This document shows, piece by piece, positions 37,901 through 49,900 of a stretch of DNA of 64,000 bases. The translations under genes were made by a program, and so were the position numbers. Origin of the DNA: Chelydra serpentina (taxonomy: Eukaryota > Chordata > Testudines > Chelydridae). Below the pieces are notes generated by a model that searched no databases, had not been told where the DNA came from, and worked only from the letters and a program-made list of their open reading frames with translations. How positions within the stretch are numbered: position 1 is the stretch's first letter; each line of letters starts with the position of its first letter. The DNA is taken from assembly GCA_037349315.1 (NCBI GenBank), contig JBAIAC010000008.1, positions 36,430,001 through 36,494,000 of the forward strand, written 5' to 3'.

Positions 37901-40900
37901 TGGAGTGTGGCTGAATCCCTTCAGGTAGGGATCGTCCTGATAACTGATAGTGTGTAATGTACCCTGAGACTCACTTGGCAATTCTCTGGGTGGAAATGGC
38001 TTGCTCTTTCATTCTCTCTGCTATGGCTACAAAAAGCCTAGGAGATTTCCAAAATGGCTTTATCTGCTCAAGATAAAAAGCTAAGACCCTATGAACATCT
38101 AATGAGTCAAGTCTCCATTCCTCAGAGGCGTGAGGGTTGAGGAAGAAGGTAGGAAAGCATATGGGTTGACTGAGGTCGAATTGGGAAACCATCTTGGGTA
38201 GGTACTTGGGGTGAAGTCATAAAGAGACCTTGTCTTTATGGAAAATGGTGAAAGGGGGGTTAGCCATCATGGCTCCCAGTTCACCAATCCTCCTAGCCAA
38301 TGTAATAGCGACAAGGAAAGTAACTTTTATGGACAGGAGAGACAGCAAGCAGGAGGCCATAGGTTTGAAGGGAGTGGTTGTCAATGAGGAGAGGACTAGG
38401 TTAATGTCCCATTGGAGGGCAGTAAGCTGAGTGGGAGGATATTTTCGCAGAAGGCCCTTCCAGAATCATACAGTTAAGATGTGGGTAAAAATGGAATGTC
38501 CATCCATCGGTGGGTGAAAAGCGCTGATGGCAGCTGCATGCACCTTAATGGAACTGAGGGCAAGTCCCAAGTTCTTCAGATAGAGGAAATATTCCAAGAG
38601 TAGCGGGATGCCCACAGTTTCAGGGACAAGGCTCTGTCATGCAGCCCAGGAAGTGAAACGCATCTATTTGGCTTGATACAAGTGTCTTGTGGAGTTTTTC
38701 CTGCTGCTTGAAAGAACATCTTGAACTGTCAGAGAGCATTCCTGAGCTAGTGGAGGTGTCCATCCAAAAATAAAGCAGTCAGTGGAAGTGTGTGTGGGTT
38801 GGGATGTCTGAGTCTGATGTTGTTTTGTTGAATCACTAGCTTTGTGAACATCCCAAGTGTGAGTGGAGGGTGCTTCGACATGCACTTACACACACAGGGC
38901 TCAGGGTCTCGTTCCCCCTTGCTTGTTTACGTAGAAGACCTTGGTGATGTTGTCTGACATTATAAGAACATGTCAGCCCTGAATGGTGGGCAGGAATGTT
39001 TGGCCAGCTGTTGTGTACCACTCAGGGTTCCAATACGCTTATGTGCATCTTGGCCTCCTGTGGCATCCAGGTGCCTTGTATCACGCGGTCACTGATGTGG
39101 GCGCCCCAGCCCATGAGGGATGCATCCACTATGATTGTCATAGTGGATGAGGATGGGAGGAAGGTCATCCCCAAGCAGACTCATCGTGGGTCCCTCTACC
39201 ATTGTAGTGAGGAGAGGACTTCTGGTGGTATGCTGAGAGGAGTGTGCATAAGTTGATGCATGGGGGAGTAGACTCTTTGTAGCCAGAGATGGAGGGAGTG
39301 CAGGTGCAGGCAGGCAAAGGACATGACGTATGTGCAGGCCGCCATGTGTCCCAAGAGAGAGAGACAGATTTTGGCCAAAACTGAAGGGCTGGATGTGACC
39401 AGAGTGATTAGTTCTTGCATTGTCTAGAATCCATCCCGTGGCAGATAAGTTTAGGCAGAAGTCGCATCTGTGCAAGCTCCTATGAACTCCAGGGATTGTG
39501 TAGGGCATAAAATCGATTTTTCAGTGTTGAAGCTGACCCCCAGGGAGGAAAGGAGAAGAAGCAGCTGTGATGTTGATTCCTCGGCCTCTTCCTTGGGCTG
39601 TGCTGCTATATGCCAGTCATCTAGATAGGGAAAAATGAGGATTCTCTGACATCTAAGATGAGCTGCCACCACCAAGAAAACTTTTGTGAACACTCGTGGG
39701 GCAGTGGTAAGTCTGAATAGGAAAACGCTCTATTAAAGATATTGAGGTCTCACCTTGCACCTCAGGAACCTTCAGTGTGTTGGGTGTATATTGATATGGA
39801 AGTAGTCATCCTGCATATCGAGAGTCGTAAACCACATGCCTTTTTCTGGGGAGGGAATGATTGTTGCAAGTGTGACCAGGTGGAATCTTATTTGGAAATG
39901 GAATGGCTGAGATGTCAAGATTAAATACTGGTCTCCGTCCTCCATTCTTTTTGAGTTCTAAGAGACAGTTCAAGTAGAACCCTGTTCCCGGAAAGGGATC
40001 CGTCTGTACCATCAGAGTTGGACTAATCAGTGCATCATCCAACACTATATCGGAGTGCCTACCTGACTATGGCTGTGGATGACGGGAAGCAGGCCTGTTC
40101 AAAGGGTGAATTTTGGGGCCACGATCTCCAGTATGACCAACCTGGCAGTCCCTGCTGTTGGCTGACCCACAGCCTGTAACCACAGAGCCGGATACCAGCT
40201 CTGTGAGTAAGCAAGATGGAGAACTGCCAGAGTGCCATCAAAAACAGAATCAGTGGACTGGATCAGATACCCATATCATCCGAATCAGAGGAGTTGGAAA
40301 CCTCTCCAAATGATGATGCCTTCAGAACCACCAGAACGGGAGGTGATGGGAAAAAGTGTGGGACAAATCACTGCAAGCTGCTGATTGGATCAGGGAACGT
40401 GGAGCCCGCAGCCCCTCCAGTACAAACAACTCGTGGGGACCCAGAGCACTTACGAGTCTCCCAGGGGAAAGTGGTGTGTTCTGCAGGAGGAGTGGGCACC
40501 AGTAACTGCATCTGTCTGGAGACTGATCGCTATCGTGGCACCGATGGAGCTGGGGCAGGCAGAGTTCATAGAATCATAGAATATCAGGGTTGGAAGGGAC
40601 CTCAGGAGGTCATCTAGTCCAACCCCCTGCTCAAAGCAGGACCAATTCCCAACTAAATCGAAATTATAGTAATTGTAGCAGAGTTGCAGGATCTGTAATC
40701 GGTACCGATGGATTCAGTGATCGGTGTGGCCGTTTCTTGGTCTTGTGAGTCTTGAAACGCCTGGTTCCTCTGTGGCTGGAACTCGCGGATAGTGCCAAGT
40801 CCTTCTTAGACTTGGAGGATGATATACTGCCATGCTTATGTGCATGCTTCCTTGGTTCATGGCTAGGCCTGGCACGGGGTCCTTAGCATTGGTATCAGTG

Positions 40901-43900
40901 GAGCCCAATGGAGTTTCCACAGTAGGGAGGAGCGCTTTTCACCTGTGCAGGCCGATGTACCATCAGGTTCCACGGCCAGGATCCAATGCCAGTTCTAAGG
41001 CAAACTCCATGATGTGTTTCCTGAGGTGGAGAGCCCAGTTTTCTTGAATATGGGCAGAGAAAGAGAGGCAGATACTGCATCTGAATGCAATGTGGGATTC
41101 CCCCAAGCAGTACAGTGTTTGGTGCTTATCGCAGATGGAAAACAAGCAGGGAGCACAGATTTTAAACCCATAAATCATCTTCGGCATAATCTAGTACCTA
41201 GGCCTGAGGACTGGGTGGGGTGGGGTGGGGTGGGATGGGAGGAAAGTTTGACTGGAAATCCCACCAAATCGGCGTCCCAAGTCCTAAATCTACTACAAAG
41301 AAGGAAAAATCTAACAAAAAATACAGAACAAAATAATAAATCTAAACTATGAACAGTACTAAGCGTCTTCTTGTAAAGTTTTGGAAAGTGCATCACAAGG
41401 AGATAGAGTAGAAGCTCTGACTGGGACCATACGGCGATGAAAAGGAACTGGAGACACCGGCTGCCCACCATGCCTTTTATTACCTCACGTGAAACCAAGA
41501 GGCAGGCGCATAACCACTGTTCCCTCTAAGCTGTGCGCGCACACACAGATCCTAAACCCCGCGCACACAGCGAAACACCGCACGCACAAAAATTTGCACA
41601 GAAGCACAACAGTTTGCATAGAAGATTTTTGTTTGCGCACACGGCCTGTCAAAAATTTGCACAGAATAAATTTTTTGCGCACACAGCCTGTCAAAAATTA
41701 GAGGGAACATTGCGCATAATCCTCAGTGGAATACAAAAGGGACCATCACTCAAAGAAGAATACATATTTCTGAATATTAGTTACCCTACATAGGTAAGTC
41801 AGTCAAGTGTCAATTCCTATGCTCCTGTGATTAGCTGTGAGCTCAGCATACGATGCCTTGGACTATAGAGCAATTCATAAAACTGTGTTTGACTGATTTA
41901 TATTTTATGGGCATTAGCAGTTCTTTTCACTGCTGTCTTATTTGCTTGCCTGCTACACCCAGCCATAAAAGGACTTTCTCTATGAACAGTGTCATCCCAC
42001 CCCACATTACATACCACGTGAAAAATATCAACAATACTTACTTCCCCTCTATTACACACCAGCCGCAGTAAGGATCCTGTGCTTGAGTACACAGAGTACA
42101 GTTTGAGTAACTAGCACATTCCTGGACAGGAAGGCGAAACACCTGCAGAATGAAGATGAAAAAACCCCAAACACAATATGAACAAAGAAAATAAGGATCA
42201 ATTTAGCTCAACTTCATTTCTGAAGAAAGAATTCTACTTGGTTTCACCATGACCACATAGAAACGCATCAATCACTTCCCTGATCCTTGACTTGTTGACT
42301 CTGTGACTGGAGTCCAATTTCACATTTTTTTCTGCTCTATTGCATTGCAAGTCTCATCTAATTTTCTGTACAATATAATGTGATATTTTGGACAGTCAAC
42401 ACGTAATCTGGCTTTTGCTGGAAATGAACCCTTCCATCATTTCCCCCAGATTAGGCAGGTGTCTTCTGGAAATCTCCATTACAATGACTACTGCAGGGCA
42501 TAAACATTAGATACTGCATAAATGGCTTTCCACTTCTTCACAAAATAGCTGCTGTAGGATGGGCATTTCCACATGTCTAACTTTGAACTGAATGACAAAC
42601 ACAGCCATTCCAGTTCCCTTTATGACTAGAATACCTTCCCATTTTAGTTGGTGCCATCACCCAGTGCTTGAAAATACATCCAGAAGTGTTATTTCTATCC
42701 AGCAGCAGTTCCGCATGTTCAAAAGCAAGAGAATTTTGGAATGCCCAGAGGTATCTCAGTTCTCTATTCATATCCCTTGTTGCCATACAACAAATTCAAG
42801 AGGAAAAATTGAAATAAGCAATGTAAAACTATAAAACGAAGCAGTTAGTGGAGAAAATAGCAGCCATGCTACTCACCCCCAGCAAACACACTGCCTCTGC
42901 TTTTAATTTCCTGTAGTCATGGGTGTAAATAACCTTGTTTGCCATTGGTTTATGACAAAGTGAGCTAAGGCACAGTCCGTCTTTTTTTAATTATGCTGCT
43001 GAAATTGCAGAAAAGCTCTTGAAGGAAATGGGACATTCTTCTTTCTACTGACCATTATGATTTACTTCTGAAGACTACAAAAACTTTCGCAATCATAACT
43101 TTTTTTTTTTAAACTGGCAGGTAGCTGAAAAATTACTCTGAAAATCTAAAATATGGTTCTTAATTTGCACATTAGCAGAGACCAAGATATGGGTCAATTA
43201 AAAAAAAGCTTTGGTATCTGATAGTTCCCATCTATTGAGATGTATCCTTGTCCCCATTTTTTCCTTTTTCATACTGGTTTTTCATTTAGATTTTTACTTA
43301 AATGGAGTTCAGATCCTGGAACACACTCTCGCTAAATGGTACTATGGCCATGAGTAACATAATATTAAAAGAGATGACACTCTCGCTCTCCCTTATGACA
43401 AAGTATTTGTTTCATAATCCTGGCAGGCAGGAACAAGCCCTAAGAGATATTATATTGTCTCTACAAGTTTGATGTAAATGTAATGGATTAAAAAAAATAG
43501 CGGCTATGTTTATATTGCAAGATTCAGCTTTAAAGGGCAAACAAGCACATTTTACAGATTTTCTGACACTTATAATCAAAGAGATTGGTAAAAGCTAAAC
43601 AGGAAATAAGCCAAGAATAATGGTATGTAAGTGCCACAGGCTGCTGTTTTATTCCCAATATGGGAGCTAGCTACCATGCCAAATTTGGGAGCCTACCACT
43701 TCTGTACACTTTGAATAAACCAAAATAGGTATGGCAGGGTGATGCAGTCTTTTCCAATTTCCCAGTGAAGCTGCAGGGGACTTCTCCTGATCTCTGCATG
43801 AGCTCTGGGAATCAGGTGGGAGTGGGATAGACTTTAAAAAACGTTGCTCCAAACCACCCACTGCTTATTTACACAACAGAAGAAAACACTGAACAGATGG

Positions 43901-46900
43901 GAGGAGAAGTGAATCAGGAAAGCAGGAAACTCTTTCACTCTTTAATCTCTTTAATCTCTATTTGCTTCTTTACCATCTTTCCACCAGTTCTAATGTTTTA
44001 AATTAGAGGCACCAAAATATCTCCCAGCACAACACTATCTAGTATGTCTGCCTTCACTCTGCTACAATGTCCCTGCTGTGGTAACCACATAGGACCCAGC
44101 ACTTGATCTCTGAGTGACAAGGTTCACTGCATCTGACAGTTACCATTTAGCACTGAGTACCTGTATCAGCACATGGATAGAGTCCTTAAGTTGTTTACTT
44201 CAGTTTAAATTGGTCTTAAATTTGCAACTCTGCACTAGATTCTCTGACATACTAATATCTGACCCCATATCTACATGGTACACTAGGAATAGAAGTACAA
44301 TGTTCAACATTTGTTTACCCTCCCTTCAATTATGCTGTTTTATTTCTTCACGCTATTAGGATTTTTAGCCTCTATCAAGTTATGTAGTTACTAAAAGTAG
44401 GTGAGAGGGTTTGACTGTTCATTGCGATTAAAGGAATTACATTGCTTCCATATTTATACAGCACCTACTGTTAAATAATAATAGTATCTAAGCAGAATAC
44501 ATATTTTATGGAAGAAAACTAAGGCTAGGTCTATCCTGCGACAAGCGGTGTGCAATTTACAGCTTGTGTAGATGTACTCACACTAGCTGTAATCTAGCTA
44601 GTTTATTAAAAATAGCAGTGAGAACATGGCGATGTGGGTTATACAAGCCTGCCTGGCTCCCTGGCTACGTTATCGTCTGTACCACCGCACCCTCACTATT
44701 TTTAGTGAGACAGTTAGAAAAAAGCTAAAACGAGCTTCGAATTACAGCGCCCATTGTAGTGTAGACAGATTCACAGCATTCAGAATTCATAGTCTACACT
44801 ACAATGGAATCTTCTGATTTGTTGAAATTGAAATGTCCTGTGGAGACAGTGTAATAGAGTTTTTGACAGAGTTTCTCCAGAAACCAGGCAGGGACCTGAG
44901 AGAACCTAGCCTACCATGCAGCTTTTGAAATCTGGTTGTTTTCCTGCCTCCTTGCCTGCCTGGCTACTCTGCAGCCCTCCTAGATGGCTGCTAGGGATGC
45001 CAGGGCTTTCCCGGTTTCATGGTTCTGGGAGGCCTGCCCCAGAGCCTGGGCATCTTTCCCTTTCACAAAGAAGTTTGAAATTTTGCGGGTGTGTTTTGAA
45101 TTCGAATGGAACCAGATTTTGAAATATTGCAACCTTCTGAAAAACAACAACCTTTGTAGTATCTAGTCTACACAATACACACTTTATCATTCACTGTACT
45201 GATTCATTTCCCCCCATGGCATCTCATGTTAAAGCCCTTATCTTGAGAATAGTATTTCCACAGACACTCCCTTGCCCCTCCCCGCCACCGTAGTCCTTTT
45301 GTCACCCACCCAAAGTGTCCATCCTTCCCCATAGCATTGGTGGCACTACACTTCCCTTCAGCCTTCTGCCCATCATTAGTACCTCTGGAACATTCCTCAC
45401 CTCCACTCTCCCAGTGAGTCTGTTGATGTTAGCGACTGGCAAAAGTGGCTTCCCCTGCCTGTACAGGTGGGCTTGGAGAACCAACATCTGTTGCTCCCAG
45501 GCTGGCTGCTCCAGCAACCACCAAAAGAAGTGGGGGGGGGGGGGGGGAAGGGGGGAGGAGAGGCAGGTAGTAGCCAGGTGCTATGAAGGAGCTGCCAGAG
45601 ATTTGGCATCCCTTCCTGCCCCCTACTGGTTCTCCGTTCTCCATTATGGAGTGCCACCCTGCCAGACGAGAGGTGGTGGTGGTGGTGGGGGGGGGAATCC
45701 CTTAGCTTAGAACTGACTGTTCCCTCTATAACAGAGGCAGCTCCTCTACTGCTGACTGGATTCCTGGTGCTCCAAGCAGTACAGGGACTCCTGGAACACA
45801 GTACTGCCACCCTCAACTGTTCGAAAAACATGCATCTGGTCCCTGAAAATAATTTTTAAAAAATAATCATCTCGGTGTTTAATTTACCGTTTTGTTTTTC
45901 AGCCTTTAGGGTGCCCTTGCTTCACGTTTTCAAGCTTTTCTCTGTACCTTCAGGGCCAGAAACTTTTTTTTAAACGAAAGCTAATATTCTCGCATTCTCT
46001 TTGGACTTCAGCAGTTGGGACTTTGAGACCAAATATCCTGAGACTCACCATTAAAATCATGAGAACTGTCAACACCAGGAATTAGATTTACACCCACCGT
46101 CCTTGGTTTTACAGTCACCCACCTTCCACTTGCCCAGCTGCTCCTCTCTGCTGGCACGAATGCACTGTAAAGAGGAGCTGAAGCAGGCAAAGGAAGGAGC
46201 AGACAGTAGCCACCTTCTCTCTGCTCTGCCTTATGCCCTGAAACACGTTTTTCATTTGTTGGCTACTAACTGTGCCCTCGTTAGCTGTAAAGGCATGTAT
46301 ATAGATATAAACGGAAAGGTAGCTGAAATCATACCAAATGTGAAGGCTCATGAGAATAATTGTGAATTATAAGAATCTTTTCAGATATAGTCGCACACCT
46401 CTCAAGTTTTACAGACACCTTCCCAAAAAGTAAGATACTGTACCTTGGTTGTGGTCATCACGTACAGGTTCTCTTGGCTAGCATCAAGGACAAGGTCATT
46501 CTTTACAGGTTTGTCTATTTCAATGGGAACAGAGCTGTATTCATTTGCAGGAGTCATCAGGAACACCTATTTAATGAAAGACAGGTGCTTAATGCTGCTA
46601 CTTTATTATTTCAATTTATTTTTAATGAAAATCCTGTGTTTACCTGAGTCTCTCAAATTTGTGTGTTTGGGGAAAACATTGTAATTTAATTAATGTAACT
46701 ACTTCAAAAGCAGTAAACAGATTATGAGGCATAGAAAGAAACCTCCCTCCATTCTATGTATTTTATACTTGTATTGATTTTTTAACCAACTTATCTTATT
46801 TAGACCAGTCAACTTAATAGAGTCTCTACTTCATGCCTTCGCGCCTGAAACACGTTCATGTTGGTTATTTACTCTTATATTACCCTATGGTGTTTACTCC

Positions 46901-49900
46901 AAATTTCAAACTATATCAGATATGTGGTTATCAATAACATTCAAGTAAAACAATTTTGCAGGGCTTCCTAAGTTAAGATGATCCATAACACTATACAGTA
47001 TGTATGAATGAAGGCTCACCCCTCCTCCAAACCTCAACAACCTACAGTCACAATTTACAAGAGCCTTGTCTATAGCCCTCATATTGCCTTTCAGGTTTCT
47101 ACAGTCACTGGAGGGCCAGATTATTATAGGATGAGGATGGAGAATTACAGCCATAAGAACTGTTCTTAAAGTAACTGGCCTTGAATGGACATCAGACTAA
47201 CGATCTTTGCTGTGCTCACCATACAAAGTGCTAATTAAATATATATATGGTAGGCACACTATTTATTGCCCTTACTAATGCCTTATAAATGAATGCAGTC
47301 TGAAATAGCCAAAACCTGGTGACCATTCTGGGCATGCTGCAGAAGCCATGCATTTGGCAGGACTTTGGGGAAAATCTGAAGGTGTATCTATGAGGGGTGG
47401 TAGGAAGAATTAAAAGGGATATTTTCCTGCTTTGATTTATTAGCAGGACTAGTTCATTCATTTTTTGTATGTTTTTGTGTGTGTGTGATGCAGGGTGGTT
47501 ATAATTTGCAATTGTATGTTTAATTATTAGAGCGCCTAGTGTTGTTTGTGTTTTCTAACAGTTATTTTTTTCTTTTTTTTCCACTTCTTTAAATGATGTC
47601 ATATGGGTGATACTAAATAAAACAGCACAATGGAGGAGCTGGAGAAGTAATTAAAAAATAACCTATGTGCTCCTCTTTAAAATGAAGAATGGGAAGTGCA
47701 GAAAGAATCTACACCTGAAACTCTGCTTTATCTTTTAAAAAGCTAATCGTCTTTAATAGAGAACCACGCTATTGCCACAACTTGGAATATTTTAAACATG
47801 TTCTAGTCCTTTAAAAGTCAGAAATATTACCTTAAGAATTCTGCCATCCGAAGTTCCTAAAAATGCCACCGTATGCCCATTTTCCACTGTCACAGTAACT
47901 GCTGTTAGATTAATCCCCTCTTTCTGTAACAGTGGCTTCACAAAAGCGCCATTTTTGATTCCCAAAGGGTATGGTAAGTGTTCAGAACCACAAGGGAAAT
48001 TTTTGCTTACACCCTAGTAATAAATGGAGATATAGAATGATGTTAAACATTCAGATCAGTAACTCCTAACTCAGAGCACAATGCAACTCTATTATCACAA
48101 TATAATCCTATACAAGGATGATTAGTTGAGAATTGTAGTGGTTTCTGTATCTTATTTGAAGGACAGGAAGAAAAGTAGTAGCATGGCTCTTCTCCTTAGG
48201 ACAACAGCAAAGGTGATTGACAATTACAAGTGGTCCAATTGAAAAAAACCAAACCATACCTTTGTTTCTATTTCCTTAAGAAGATATAAAAAGATATTAA
48301 AAACTAAACGGTTTGTACAATAAAATAAATCGCCTTTAGGTATGTTGAACCAAAAACACCCACCATTTAAAAATGTGACTGATCTGCTCACACTATAAAA
48401 TGGTACATTTAAACAGATTTTGGTTTGTCCAGTTAGTGCTGTTGGCAGAAGAGGTACAGTATAGGCAGCTGCTGCGCAAGCGTCCCCACATCATCCTACC
48501 CATGCACGTTAACCCTGACCTGGAGAGACTACCTTTAGAAGAAGGATGTTTCTTCTCTATGACTGTTCAAACATTAGCCTTCCTGCTGAATCTGGTATTT
48601 TTATCTTTAATCCACACCTTCCCCTCCTTACGTGATGCCAAGACCTGGTCACCATGCAGAATTCCTAAATTTCATTCTCATTCTCACAAGTCCAGACACC
48701 ATAGTAATCAGTACCTCACTCAGTAGATCTTTTTTTGGTTTCCTAGGCAAACAAGGCTGGGAGTGTCACAGAGGCAACACCCTAACCCTAAGAGCAGGGG
48801 GAGGGGGAAGAAGGGAATATTTTGGATAGCTAGATTGAAGGCTCTCCAGACAGTGAAGCAGTATTATTGACAGGCTCTGAAAGAAAAGGGTGACCACCAT
48901 TATATGGAAGTATTTTGGGTCAAAACATGGTGGTCATGGCCTGGGCAGATCCAGAAATATGCAGACCTCCTTATGCTCAAAAATTAGAGTCCAGTTGAAA
49001 AACAACATTAAAAACGCTAGAGCACCCAAAACACTAGTCAAGGTTTTTAAATAGCATTTGAAAATTCATAGATTCATGGATTTTAAGGCCGGATAGCATC
49101 AGTATGATGATCTATTGCCTGATCTCATGCATTACACAGGCTATGGAATTTCACCCAATAATTTCTACATCAGAGGGAATACTTCCCTACTGCATACAAT
49201 AACTTTGCCGAGTGCAATAGCTTGTGACTGAATTAGAACGGACCTTTCAGGAAAACATCCAACATCAGTTTAAAGGCTCCAAGTGATAATGGCTTTACCA
49301 CTTCTCTTTGGTGAGCTGTTCCAATGTCTAATCTCTTTAAAAATTGCATCTCATTTCCAATTTGATTTTAATCAAACTTCAGCTTCCAGTCACGTGATCT
49401 GATTATGCCTTTGCCGGATATATCAAATAGCTACCAGTATCAGATGCTTTATTAAATTTCCTAGTATTTTATTTCCCATCACAGAAAGTCTTAAAAGGAG
49501 CCTACAGTTGAGGTTCACATTACCTTTGGATGATGACCACATGAGGCTTCTGATAAAAAGGGTTTATAAAACTTTACGTTCTCGACTGTAGTGTAGCATT
49601 CCTCCCGATATTCTTCCATCTTTTCATTGAGAAGTCTCAAGGAAAACATACACATGGCTGATTTAAGAGAGCCATTGTCTTTGTTGAATTTGCTGAAGAG
49701 CGCAAGAAGCACTTTGTCATCTGATGGGACACTACTATTCTCCTGTCCCGGTTGAGCTATGCTCTCAGCCAGCTTTTCTCCTGGGGTTGTGACATAGACA
49801 GAATGACAATGGTCATAAGTGCCATCATCATCTTTACAGCCTAAGTCCATTTCAAAGTAAGAATAGTAGTGGTCATCATTTTTGCACAGACGTGCAATTA

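Larger units (their letters stand above)
37065..41765 (-). mobile_element. DIRS retrotransposon copy 2, with recombinase, holding nested insertions
   Basis: The inverted ends GGTGGTCCCTATCTGTATTCC (37103) and GGAATACAAAAGGGACCATC (41728) are related to copy 1 in layout but not closely in sequence. An internal complementary segment lies at 37310-37390. The minus-strand order is gag-like (41190-40200), reverse transcriptase (about 40045-39450), RNase H (about 39300-38840) and tyrosine recombinase (about 38480-37780). Three younger elements sit inside: a hAT at 37494, a CR1 tail at 40567 and a 198-bp element at 41514. Confidence 0.82.

Noticed and set aside
45397..45831. 144-codon minus-strand frame with Pro and His runs
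   Set aside because: The runs come from poly-G and GGT simple repeats; there is no domain and no splice context.
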